From the NCBI RefSeq assembly GCF_003605365.2, contig NZ_QYTU02000022.1, positions 1 to 63,415 on the forward strand: a DNA stretch of 63,415 bases, given 5' to 3'. The notes below the pieces were generated by a model. It ran no database searches and was not told where the DNA came from. It was given only the letters and a program-made list of their open reading frames with translations. The first letter of the stretch is position 1, and the number at the start of each line of letters is the position of its first letter. A program made the position numbers and the translations under genes. Origin of the DNA: Siminovitchia fortis. Lineage in GTDB: Bacteria; Bacillota; Bacilli; Bacillales; Bacillaceae_C. Shown here piece after piece: positions 27,485-35,678 of this stretch.

Positions 27485-29069
27485 ACAATCGAAAGGCAAT
27501 CACTAAATCGATCCAGTCTTTTTCATTGTTAAATTCAATTTGCAATACTTCTTCTATTTTTTTCAAACGATAGTAAAGAGTGTTGGAATGAATATGCAAC
27601 ATTTCAGCCGTTTTCTTATGGTTCTTGTTCAATTCAATGAAAATTCGCAATGTATCAATGAAACTTTCATCAAGATTATAAAGTTGCTGCAATTGATCAT
27701 TCATGAACATATCCAATATATCTTTATCTACTTCATATAAGAGGCGCTCTATTCCCAATTTTGCGTATTCGACTATTTGAACATTATGCAGTTTGGCGTA
27801 GCCGATGGAACGGAGCGCTTCTTTATAGGATATGGATAAATCATGAATTGTCGTTTCTCTGCCGACGCCGTAATATATATCTTTCTCGTTTTTCCACAGC
27901 GTTTGGATGCCATTGATCAACTCTTTTATGTTTTTCTGCTTGAACTTGGGAATAATCATAATTAATTGAAACGCGCGAGTAAAAATTAAACTGTGGAGAC
28001 CGACAGAAGATGAAATCCGTTCAATCGATTTGACAAACCTCTCTTTGTCAATCAACCGTTCCGCTTCCCATAGCGGATGGTCTCTTCCCTCCAAAATCAT
28101 GCATTGAACAATCCAATCCTCATCCCACTTGACATATCGCAATGCGTGCTGCAGGTCGCTGCCTGATTTCCCTTCCAATAATTGATTAAAAACCTGCTCG
28201 CGGAAATGTATTTCTTTTTCATAAATAGCATTATCTTTAATAAGCTCTAAAGCAATTGAAAGACTTGCTTGTTCAATGGCAATTTGATCCATTTCTGAAA
28301 AAGATGGAAACGGCCTGCCCAACATTAATACACCTAGTATATCGTCTCCCCTTCTGATCGGAAAAGCATTGGCCTCGTCCCTTTCATTTACGTGTGTATA
28401 AAATACCACGGGGGATGAAATCATTCTTTCCAACAAAGAGATAATATTCTTGATTCCCCGTCCCTCTATAATCAACTGATAAAATTGGTTGTGTATGGCG
28501 ATGGAGCGCTTCAGCAGTGTATTCTTCTCTTTTAAATTTTTATATACATTTGCGTTATCTATGGCGATGGCGCTCTGATCGGCCACCACCTTAATGACCT
28601 GCATATCCTCTTCCGTAAAAACACCATTTTGATTGTAATTGTTGACGGCCACTACACCTAAACAACGGTCTTTATTGATAATCGGTACACAAAACATGCT
28701 CCTGATTTTCCTTCTTCTTACCCCTTCATAATAATGACGGTAATTTTCATCCGTCATATTCTCCATATATTCATCTATTTCTTGCTCGGAAGTGAATAAT
28801 TTTGACTTTTTTTCGATAAAAATTTTACCCGTAATCGACTCACCAGGAGAAAACGCGACCTTTTTTAATTGTTCTTTGTCAACCCCCTCTCCTTTCGCAA
28901 ATTTCAATTTGTTTGCCTTTTTATCATACAAATAAATAATAAGGACATCAGACACATCGATCAATGCTCTCGCCGCAACAATGACACGATGCAAAATTTC
29001 CTCTAACTTTAAAGACTGGGTCAACATCTTGTTTATTTCCAGCAGCTTTTTTGTTTTATAAATGTTCAT
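27456..29069 (-). CDS. GAF-domain transcriptional regulator with PucR-type C-terminal HTH
   Basis: A 537-residue regulator. An N-terminal GAF sensor lies at roughly 20-180 (SMFCVPIINKDRCLGVVAVN, then ADQSAIAIDNANVY). The middle is a CdaR/PucR-like domain, and the C-terminal PucR helix-turn-helix reads NHKKTAEMLHIHSNTLYYRL. Such proteins usually activate adjacent catabolic operons in response to a metabolite. The ATG follows GGGGAGGGG. It lies directly upstream of, and co-oriented with, the dehydrogenase/DUF3100 operon, which is its likely target. Confidence 0.9.
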   Translation of the reverse strand: MNIYKTKKLLEINKMLTQSLKLEEILHRVIVAARALIDVSDVLIIYLYDKKANKLKFAKGEGVDKEQLKKVAFSPGESITGKIFIEKKSKLFTSEQEIDEYMENMTDENYRHYYEGVRRRKIRSMFCVPIINKDRCLGVVAVNNYNQNGVFTEEDMQVIKVVADQSAIAIDNANVYKNLKEKNTLLKRSIAIHNQFYQLIIEGRGIKNIISLLERMISSPVVFYTHVNERDEANAFPIRRGDDILGVLMLGRPFPSFSEMDQIAIEQASLSIALELIKDNAIYEKEIHFREQVFNQLLEGKSGSDLQHALRYVKWDEDWIVQCMILEGRDHPLWEAERLIDKERFVKSIERISSSVGLHSLIFTRAFQLIMIIPKFKQKNIKELINGIQTLWKNEKDIYYGVGRETTIHDLSISYKEALRSIGYAKLHNVQIVEYAKLGIERLLYEVDKDILDMFMNDQLQQLYNLDESFIDTLRIFIELNKNHKKTAEMLHIHSNTLYYRLKKIEEVLQIEFNNEKDWIDLVIAFRLYVASNKKDE

Positions 29070-29120
29070 GATATTGTGCCCCTCCCCTCTCCTTTAGCCA
29101 GTTAATGCCTGATTAAGACG

Positions 29121-29151
29121 AAAAGCAGGAGGAATGATTCCCCCTGCTTTT
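29121..29151 (-). terminator. Terminator after the CwlO-type gene
   Basis: AAAAGCAGG and CCTGCTTTT enclose GGAAT / ATTCC, forming a stem of about 13 pairs just after the stop, followed by TCGTCTT on the minus strand. Confidence 0.7.
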
Positions 29152-29159
29152 GATCATCT

Positions 29160-30470
29160 TTATTCAACTACACGTCTGACAACGCCTTTAAAGGCAGCTT
29201 TCCAATACGAATTGTTCATGGAGTCAATAGACACGCCATGAGAGCTGTTGTCGTTCAAGAAAGTTCCATTGCCAAGATAAATGCCGACATGGCCGTTTGT
29301 CTTGTAGGTATCAAAGAAGACAAGGTCGCCTCGTTTCATTTCAGAAGCGCTGACAGCTCTTCCCTGATTGACAAGCTGGCTTGTTGTCCAGCCAAGATTC
29401 ACACCAGCCGACGCATAGGCCCAATGGACAAACGAAGAACAGTCAAATCGCCTGTTTTGGATATCGGCTGCAGATCTGCCTCCTCCCCATTTATACGGAG
29501 AACGGCCGACAATGGAAGAGCCCGTGCTGATGGCAGTTTCAATAGCGGATGATCCTTTTTTCACTGTAGGTGCTGATGGCTGGCTTTTTTGGACTGTTCC
29601 GCTGTTGGATGATGCAACAGATTTTGGTTTTGCTTTATGTCCGGCTGCAGTTGCCGGTGCACCAGCTTTTTCTGCCGGCCCTGCGTTACCTGCTTCACCA
29701 GTTGCTCCCGTTTCTTGCATTTCTTGCGATTCTTGCGTTTCTTCCGCCGCTGCAACAGCAGCTTTTTCTTCTTCCGCTTTCTTTGCTTCTGCTGCAATTA
29801 TGGCAGCTTTTTGGTTCTCAAGATCCACCAATTCTTTGCTGGCTTCACTTTGCTGCTCTTTCATAGCGGCAAGCATGCTGTTTTTATCGTTTACCTGATA
29901 TGTAAGCTGTTCTTTAAGTTCTTTTATTTCAGCCAGTTCGCTCTGGATCTTTTCCAATTTCTTTTTTAATTCCGCTTCAGAAGCTTCCAATGTTTGTTGG
30001 TCTTTCTTCTGCTCTTCGAGGATCTTTTTATCAGCGTTAATAATCTTGGTCAATGCCATCGTCCGGTCAACCAAATCACCGAAGCTTTCGGCCTCAAGCA
30101 CTACATCAAGGTAGTTGGTCGAGCCTTCGTTTTGTTGGACGGCGCGGGCCCGTTTTTGCAATACCTCAAAGCGCTTCTCAAGACGCTCTTTTACTTCGGC
30201 AATATTCTTTTCCAGCTGCTTCACTTCTTCTTTCGTTTTGGAAATATTTTTTTCGGCCCCAGCTATTTTGTTATTCGTTTCATTTACTTTGTCATTTAAT
30301 TTTCCCAAAACATCATTGATTTCCCGTTCTTTTGCCTGCAAAGAAGAAATCTCCTGCTTTTTCGCCGAAATCTCTTGATCCAAATTCTCATTGGCAAATG
30401 CTCCACTGTTCGGAAAAGACGCAAATAACAGACTTGTACCAAGCACGGATACTAGTAATCTTTTTTTCAA
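29160..30470 (-). CDS. cwlO: CwlO-type D,L-endopeptidase (NlpC/P60) with coiled-coil N-terminus
   Basis: A 436-residue secreted cell-wall hydrolase. A signal peptide of about 26 residues ends near SGAFA. Residues about 30-230 form a long coiled coil as in CwlO and PcsB. A low-complexity Ala/Glu/Gly linker follows, then an NlpC/P60 domain from about 310 with Cys in [15 protein letters not shown] and His in [11 protein letters not shown]. CwlO cleaves D-glutamyl-diaminopimelate bonds during elongation and is controlled by FtsEX and WalRK. The TTG start follows AGGGGG. A WalR-like site lies upstream. Confidence 0.9.
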   Translation of the reverse strand: MKKRLLVSVLGTSLLFASFPNSGAFANENLDQEISAKKQEISSLQAKEREINDVLGKLNDKVNETNNKIAGAEKNISKTKEEVKQLEKNIAEVKERLEKRFEVLQKRARAVQQNEGSTNYLDVVLEAESFGDLVDRTMALTKIINADKKILEEQKKDQQTLEASEAELKKKLEKIQSELAEIKELKEQLTYQVNDKNSMLAAMKEQQSEASKELVDLENQKAAIIAAEAKKAEEEKAAVAAAEETQESQEMQETGATGEAGNAGPAEKAGAPATAAGHKAKPKSVASSNSGTVQKSQPSAPTVKKGSSAIETAISTGSSIVGRSPYKWGGGRSAADIQNRRFDCSSFVHWAYASAGVNLGWTTSQLVNQGRAVSASEMKRGDLVFFDTYKTNGHVGIYLGNGTFLNDNSSHGVSIDSMNNSYWKAAFKGVVRRVVE

Positions 30471-30587
30471 TTTTATTTTTCCCCCTGTGAAATCGTTCCA
30501 ACTATGTATCTAGTAATCTTTGTACGATAAAAAATTCCTTTTTTGTTAAAAATAAATATATCCGACAACTATTGATAATCCAGATAG

Positions 30588-30655
30588 ATTATAACATCAA
30601 ATTTCGACAGAGTGACTTTACAATCACCTTTCATTATTGTTTCAAACATGTTACA
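30588..30655 (-). promoter_or_regulatory. cwlO promoter region with WalR-like box
   Basis: On the minus strand TGTAAC-ATGTT-TGAAAC (30655-30639) matches the WalR pattern TGTWAH-N5-TGTWAH except in the second half. It lies about 45 bases upstream of a TATAAT at 30593-30588. The rest of the long 5' region, about 115 bases, shows no riboswitch I recognise. Confidence 0.5.
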
Positions 30656-30779
30656 AATATTTCCTTTATACCCATACAGCGGCTGCCCACCTGGAAATGA
30701 ACAGAAATCCGATATTTTGGGCCTTTCCCTTCAACTTGTTACTCGGGTGTTTTGGTTTCAAAAGAATTGTGGGCAAATT

Positions 30780-30829
30780 GACAAAAAAAACCTGGAACTA
30801 GGCGTTAAGACGATTGCTCCAGGTTTTTT
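30780..30829 (-). terminator. Terminator overlapping the end of the HxlR gene
   Basis: The stem AACCTGGA / TCCAGGTT uses the last codons of the regulator gene as its 5' arm and is followed on the minus strand by TTTTTTTG. Confidence 0.7.
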
Positions 30830-31158
30830 CTATTCCTTTTTTCTTGCATATGTTTGGTGTGGGCGCTTCCCCATTCGTGCATCACATTCAAGACAGGCTG
30901 AAGGCTTTTGCCGTACTCGGAAATCGAATATTCCACTTTTGGCGGTACTTGTGGATATACCACTCTGTCGATAATATCTTCCGTTTCCAATTCTCTCAAC
31001 TGTTTCGTCAGCATTTTTTGCGTGATGTCCGGCATTAATCTCTTCAATTCACTGAATCGCAAAGTTCCTTCATTGAACAGATGCAGTAAAATAATCGGTT
31101 TCCATTTTCCCACTAAAATACTTAAAGCTTCGTCAACTTTACAGAACTCTGTTTTCAT
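30805..31158 (-). CDS. HxlR-family redox-type regulator with conserved N-terminal Cys
   Basis: A 117-residue winged-helix protein. ALSILVGKWKPIILLHL and FSELKRLMPDITQKMLTKQL are typical of HxlR proteins. The single cysteine at position 6 matches the redox-active Cys of YodB, CatR and HypR, which sense quinones and other electrophiles by thiol modification. The gene is divergent from a pirin gene. Its promoter region and that of the following FMN-reductase gene share an almost identical 40-bp block. Confidence 0.9.
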   Translation of the reverse strand: MKTEFCKVDEALSILVGKWKPIILLHLFNEGTLRFSELKRLMPDITQKMLTKQLRELETEDIIDRVVYPQVPPKVEYSISEYGKSLQPVLNVMHEWGSAHTKHMQEKRNRKNLEQSS

Positions 31159-31177
31159 CTTTTTAGCAGCCCCTTAA

Positions 31178-31221
31178 TTAGTATCTTTTTATATACTATA
31201 GCACTTTTAAGTGCGTACTTC
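31178..31221. promoter_or_regulatory. Operator block between the HxlR gene and pirin gene
   Basis: TTAGTATCTTTTTATATACT is followed by the perfect palindrome GCACTTTTAAGTGC and GTACTT. The block is repeated with few changes at 32153-32196. AGTAT and ATACT arms plus CACTT/AAGTG arms give two nested dyads, suitable for a dimeric winged-helix regulator. Confidence 0.65.
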
Positions 31222-31290
31222 TATTTATATTTAGTTTATTTAATAATAGCCTATATAATCTCCGGTTGAAAACGGAAGGGAGGAATCAAG

Positions 31291-32133
31291 ATGGAAAGAA
31301 AAAATATCTTATCAAGAGGTATCAGGAGTGTTAAAGATATCTTTTACCGGAAAAATTCACCGACTCATAAAGCGGGATTAATAATTGAACCTGGAAATTG
31401 GGAAGAATATGATCCGTTTTTGTTGATGGCAGAAGACTTTTTCCAACGGGGTACATTCGGAATGCATCCGCACCGCGGAATAGAAACAGTAACGTACGTG
31501 ATTAGTGGAAAACTTGAACATCGTGACAATAAAACTGAAGGCGGGGTATTAATGCCAGGAGATGTTCAATGGATGACAGCAGGAAGAGGAATTATCCATT
31601 CCGAAGAACCGGCAGTTGGAGAAACTGTTCATTCACTCCAGCTATGGGTAAACCTTCCAGGCGATAAAAAAATGACTGAACCACGTTACCAGAATATGCG
31701 AGCGCAGGATATGCCGGTCCGACATGAAGAGGGGGCCATCATTCGAGTCTTTTCCGGAGCATCAAAGGGAGTCAAGGCAGACACGAAAAATCACGTTCCG
31801 GTTACAATGGTTGAGATGATACTTGAACCTGACAGTACAGTCATACAGGATCTTCCCGGCAGCTATAATGGTTTCCTTTATATACTGGAAGGAAAAGGAA
31901 CATTCGGCAGCGGGAACACGGAAGGGAAGAAAGGACAGGTTCTTTGGCTTGAACGCGGGGATGCTACTTGTCCGAGCGAAGTGAAGGTTCGCGCCAATGA
32001 AAAATTGCATGTCCTTTTATACGCCGGACAACCGATTGGAGAAACAGTTGTAGCACGCGGGCCATTCGTGATGAATACGGAAGAAGAGATTGTACAGGCA
32101 TATCAAGATTACAGGGAAGGAAAATTCGAGTAA
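31291..32133 (+). CDS. Pirin-family protein
   Basis: A 280-residue bicupin. The N-terminal cupin has the metal ligands in FGMHPHRGIETVTYV and HSEEPAV (His-rich, intact). LQLWVNLPGDKKMTEP is a family hallmark. Bacterial pirins such as YhhW have quercetin 2,3-dioxygenase activity; other members bind partner enzymes. The ATG has GGGAGG upstream. It is transcribed from the region shared with the HxlR gene and followed by a quinone/FMN reductase gene, together suggesting detoxification of quinone-like compounds. Confidence 0.92.
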   Translation: MERKNILSRGIRSVKDIFYRKNSPTHKAGLIIEPGNWEEYDPFLLMAEDFFQRGTFGMHPHRGIETVTYVISGKLEHRDNKTEGGVLMPGDVQWMTAGRGIIHSEEPAVGETVHSLQLWVNLPGDKKMTEPRYQNMRAQDMPVRHEEGAIIRVFSGASKGVKADTKNHVPVTMVEMILEPDSTVIQDLPGSYNGFLYILEGKGTFGSGNTEGKKGQVLWLERGDATCPSEVKVRANEKLHVLLYAGQPIGETVVARGPFVMNTEEEIVQAYQDYREGKFE

Positions 32134-32152
32134 AAAACCGGGCTCATCTTCT

Positions 32153-32196
32153 ATTAGTATCTTTTTATATACTATGCCACTTGTAAGTGCGTACTA
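32153..32196 (+). promoter_or_regulatory. Second copy of the HxlR-type operator block
   Basis: TTAGTATCTTTTTATATACT, then GCCACTTGTAAGTGCGTACT. It lies between the pirin stop and the FMN-reductase start, about 80 bases before the latter, so that gene probably has its own regulated promoter. Confidence 0.65.
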
Positions 32197-32274
32197 TTTA
32201 TTTTAATTTATATGCTCTATAATATACTTGGATTTTCAAAAAATCATCACCATTCACATAAGGAGCTGTACATC

Positions 32275-32847
32275 ATGAGAATTAAAGTTAAAGCAATCAT
32301 TGGGAGCACAAGCTCCACTTCATATAACCTGAAGCTGGTTGAATTTATGAAAAGCCGTTATGCGGACCAACTGGACATCACACCTGTATTCATTAATGAA
32401 CTTGAGATGTTTTCAGTTGATTTGGAAGGCAATGTACCAGCCAATGTCAAGGAGTTTAAAGATAATGTAAAAGATTCGGATGCTGTTTTATTTGCAGTTC
32501 CTGAATATAATTTCTCCATTCCTGGCGCTTTGAAAAATGCAATTGACTGGTTATCACGCGGCGGAGATTTCACGATCAAAGACAAGCCCGCTTTTATCAT
32601 TGGTTCTTCCATGGGAGTGTTGGGCAGTGTGCGTGCACAGATCCACTTGAGGGAAATCCTTTCAAACCCGGCCCTGTCACCTGTTTTATTGCCGGGCAAT
32701 GAAGTGTATATCGGATCGGTTCATGAAAAACTAAACGAAGCCGGAGAACTCATTGACCAAGGTACGATCGGCTTCTTGGATCAGGTTGTCAATAATTTCA
32801 TAGAATTTTATCATAAAAATAATAATAAAGCGGCCGCTCTTGTTTAA
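32275..32847 (+). CDS. NADPH-dependent FMN reductase / quinone reductase
   Basis: A 190-residue flavodoxin-like enzyme. The phosphate loop reads IIGSTSSTSYNLKL, then VPEYNFSIPGALKNAIDWLS, the signature of NADPH-dependent FMN/chromate/quinone reductases. GSSMGVLGSVRAQIHLREI completes the family pattern. The ATG at 32275 follows AAGGAG; the frame is open for 21 more codons upstream without a site. Under a copy of the HxlR operator, it likely reduces quinones or nitro compounds by two electrons. Confidence 0.92.
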   Translation: MRIKVKAIIGSTSSTSYNLKLVEFMKSRYADQLDITPVFINELEMFSVDLEGNVPANVKEFKDNVKDSDAVLFAVPEYNFSIPGALKNAIDWLSRGGDFTIKDKPAFIIGSSMGVLGSVRAQIHLREILSNPALSPVLLPGNEVYIGSVHEKLNEAGELIDQGTIGFLDQVVNNFIEFYHKNNNKAAALV

Positions 32848-32870
32848 AAAACAGGAGTTTAAAATAAAAA

Positions 32871-32905
32871 AAAACGGACCAGATCAAAGGACTGGTCCGT
32901 TTTTC
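32871..32905 (+). terminator. Strong terminator after the FMN reductase gene
   Basis: AAACGGACCAG pairs with CTGGTCCGTTT and is followed by TTC. The A-run on the other side makes it potentially bidirectional. Confidence 0.85.
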
Positions 32906-33028
32906 ATGTCATTATACATCCTTTAGGCCTTATTAAATCGGTGGGGCGGAAATCTCGTTGAGATGACCGGTTAAGCCCGGCTTTTCGGATAATTTAACAA
33001 TAATCTTAATTTTGGCTTGAACAAAAGA

Positions 33029-33808
33029 TTAAGCATTAATAGTTTTTAATGCTATAAGTATCATCGCTTCTCCCTGAAAAGAATGAATTTGATTATTTTC
33101 CATTTCAATTGAGAAAAAATTGATAACTTCTCTGGGTGAGGCTATCATGTAGTTGTTTAATTCCTCTTTGGCTTCGGAAGAAAGATTCATTGTTTTACAC
33201 CATTCATCAAATACAAAGCGCTTCTTAAAGGTAAGAAACGTTTGAATAGAAAATCCTTTTTCCTCTATCCAGGAAATCCATTCTGATTTTTTATATGCCC
33301 GGTAATGACTGGGATCTCTCTTTTTTTCAACCTCATTATAAAATTGGTCAAAATCATCTAATTCCGGTGATACATTATCGACTAAGATGAACATACCCCC
33401 ATCGGTTAGAACCCGAAAGGATTCACCGATAAACCGTTTAACATTCGGAAAATGATGGGGAGCCACTCTGCATGTAACCACGTCATAACTTTTGTCCCCA
33501 AACGGTAAATCTTCAGCATCTCCTTGTACAAATACAACGTTATCGTGTCCATTTGACTCAATAAATTCCTTAGCCTGGGCCAACATTTTTGGAGTTAAGT
33601 CTAGAGCTGTGACAGTCTTAACAAAAGGGGCCAATGCATTTGCCACGTGACCGCCGCCTGTCGCGACATCAAGCAAAACCTTATCTTTCCCACCCTTTAC
33701 TACTTCCCTAATGAAATCAAGGTCTTTGCCCTTGGCATGGATTTGACTTATAACATAGTTCCTTGCATTGGATCCGAATTGATTAATAACCATTTTTTTG
33801 TTATCCAT
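33029..33808 (-). CDS. SAM-dependent methyltransferase, UbiE-like class I
   Basis: A 259-residue methyltransferase. Motif I reads VLLDVATGGGHVANALAP, followed by VTALDLTPKMLAQAKEF, then FVQGDAEDLPFGDKSYDVVT and RVLTDGGMFILVD. The domain belongs to the Methyltransf_11 group. The ATG at 33808 has GGAGGTG five bases upstream, so the 22 residues offered upstream are not used. The substrate is not predictable. It stands alone between two terminators. Confidence 0.9.
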   Translation of the reverse strand: MDNKKMVINQFGSNARNYVISQIHAKGKDLDFIREVVKGGKDKVLLDVATGGGHVANALAPFVKTVTALDLTPKMLAQAKEFIESNGHDNVVFVQGDAEDLPFGDKSYDVVTCRVAPHHFPNVKRFIGESFRVLTDGGMFILVDNVSPELDDFDQFYNEVEKKRDPSHYRAYKKSEWISWIEEKGFSIQTFLTFKKRFVFDEWCKTMNLSSEAKEELNNYMIASPREVINFFSIEMENNQIHSFQGEAMILIALKTINA

Positions 33809-33895
33809 TTTATCACCTCCACTTTCAGTATTCATCACGAATGCAAAAACTCCTGTCAAAAGACAGGGATTCATATAATTAGTTTACCTTTTACA

Positions 33896-33939
33896 GTAAA
33901 AAAAGCTTCCCACAAATATAAATATCTGTGAGAAGCTTG
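33896..33939 (-). terminator. Terminator after the first amidohydrolase gene
   Basis: AAGCTTCTCACAGATA pairs with TATTTGTGGGAAGCTT and is followed on the minus strand by TTTTTACTG. Confidence 0.8.
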
Positions 33940-34020
33940 AAAGCTGCTTATTTTTATATCAGTGTCTAAGGAATAATTAACATAACCCATGCCTGTATCG
34001 CCAATTTTAAAGAGGAAAAA

Positions 34021-35652
34021 CTACTTTTTCTTTTCCACTCCTGTATTGGAAAAAATAATTTTTCCATCAAAGACCGTTAATTGAACCTTTGCGTCCGGTA
34101 TTTCCTCAGTAGGTATTTCAAACAAATTCCGGTCCAATACAACGATATCCGCAAGCTTCCCTGCTTCCAGTGTACCCAGCTCGTGCTCTCTGAATGAACC
34201 GTAGGCGGATCCGGCTGTATAAGCTTTCAATGCATCGGCTAGAGTGATGCGCTCATGCGGATGCCACACTTCTTCTCCGCTGCTGTCAATTCTCGTAACC
34301 GCCCGATGGATTTGCACAAGCGGATCCAGCACATCAATTGGGAAATCTGTTCCGAACGCCAGATTTGCGCCGGTTTCTTGCAATGTACGAATCGGGAATA
34401 CATATTTCTCCCGCTCCGGGCCAATTCGGTCGGTATAGACACCCCGCTCAGACATGGCAAAGTGATCCGGCTGCATCGATACTGTGACACCGAGCTCTTG
34501 GAACCGAGGAATGTCATCGGGATGAATCACTTCCACATGCTCGACGGAATGGCGGGAATCCCGCTTGCCGTTGACCTTTTGTGCTTCTTCGTAAGCATCG
34601 AGGGCTAGACGAATCGCTCCATCCCCAATGGCATGGAAGCGGATGCTGAAACCTTCTTTATCCGCATCAACAACCCATTTTTTGATCGTATCAGCAGGGA
34701 AGGATGTCTCTCCGCGTGTTTCCGGCTGATCTGCATAAGGTTCGAGCAAGTAAGCCGTACGGGCGGTAATGACCCCATCGATAAACTGTTTCAATCCTGA
34801 CATACGGAGTTTGTCCGATTGATACGTATCCCGCAATTTTTTGGCGCGTTCCAGATCACCGTTTAATGCAGGCCATACATGAATGCGTGTTGTCAATTCT
34901 TCTTTATCTTCAAATTCCTTGAAAAGCTCATAATCATAAAGCATTTCCATGGATTCTGTTGCAAATAAGTCATGGACAGAGGTGATCCCTAAACTTGCAG
35001 CATGAGTGGAGAAATCCTTAAAGAGTTCTCTCTTTTGTTCTTTAGTAAAATCATACGCATGCCGGATCACCGCATCCATTGCTTTTTCATATAAAATACC
35101 ATTTGGTTCTCCGTTTTCATCTCTTCCAATTATGCCGTAGGGAGGATTCTCCGTATGGCGAGTGATATTGGCAATCTCCAGTGCTTTCGAATTGACCCAT
35201 ACATAATGTCCTTCCGCATGATACAGAAGGGCTGGACGGTCCGGAAGTATGCGATCCAATGAATGGCGGGTCGGCAATTCTTGAGTGTCCCAGTACCCCG
35301 CATCCCATGTAGAACCGATGATCCAGGGTGCTTCTGGCCGTGATTCGGCAAATTCACGAATGATCTCCAACGCTTCTTCCTCTGATCGGGCAGGGAATAA
35401 ATCGGCGCTGTTCATCGTAACTGCTCCATCCATCAGGTGAAGGTGGAAATCGTGAAATCCTGGCATAATCAATTCGTCATGAAATTGATGGATTTTCGTA
35501 TTCTCGCCTATATAAGGCTTAATCTCCTCATCGGAACCAACCGCTACTATTTTATTATCTTTAATTGCTATGGACGCTGGCTCCGGTTGGTTTGAAAGCC
35601 CTGTAAAAACAGCATTGCTTGAAAGTACCATATCCGCTGATTGTTGACTCAT
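34021..35652 (-). CDS. Amidohydrolase of the YtcJ type (amidohydrolase family 3), intact copy
   Basis: A 543-residue metal-dependent hydrolase. The first metal site is MPGFHDFHLHLMDG. FHAIGDGAIRLALDAYE and HSVEHVEVIHPDDIPRF follow, then FGTDFPIDVLDPL and the C-terminal GTLEAGKLADIVVLDRN. YtcJ-like enzymes hydrolyse amide or formamide bonds of varied substrates. It shares most of its sequence with the frameshifted copy at 37083-38703. An APC permease lies between them, suggesting uptake and hydrolysis of one nitrogenous compound. Confidence 0.9.
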   Translation of the reverse strand: MSQQSADMVLSSNAVFTGLSNQPEPASIAIKDNKIVAVGSDEEIKPYIGENTKIHQFHDELIMPGFHDFHLHLMDGAVTMNSADLFPARSEEEALEIIREFAESRPEAPWIIGSTWDAGYWDTQELPTRHSLDRILPDRPALLYHAEGHYVWVNSKALEIANITRHTENPPYGIIGRDENGEPNGILYEKAMDAVIRHAYDFTKEQKRELFKDFSTHAASLGITSVHDLFATESMEMLYDYELFKEFEDKEELTTRIHVWPALNGDLERAKKLRDTYQSDKLRMSGLKQFIDGVITARTAYLLEPYADQPETRGETSFPADTIKKWVVDADKEGFSIRFHAIGDGAIRLALDAYEEAQKVNGKRDSRHSVEHVEVIHPDDIPRFQELGVTVSMQPDHFAMSERGVYTDRIGPEREKYVFPIRTLQETGANLAFGTDFPIDVLDPLVQIHRAVTRIDSSGEEVWHPHERITLADALKAYTAGSAYGSFREHELGTLEAGKLADIVVLDRNLFEIPTEEIPDAKVQLTVFDGKIIFSNTGVEKKK

Positions 35653-35678
35653 TTCTCATCAATCCTCTCAATATTAGA

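Noticed and set aside
29512-29969. Several overlapping plus-strand frames opposite the cwlO gene
   Set aside because: They are shadows of the Ala/Glu/Lys-rich linker and coiled coil of CwlO; low complexity and no start signals.
30471-30804. Possible c-di-A/GMP-type riboswitch before the NlpC/P60 gene
   Set aside because: The long 5' region lacks the conserved blocks of ydaO or GEMM riboswitches; only a promoter and a WalR-like site are visible.
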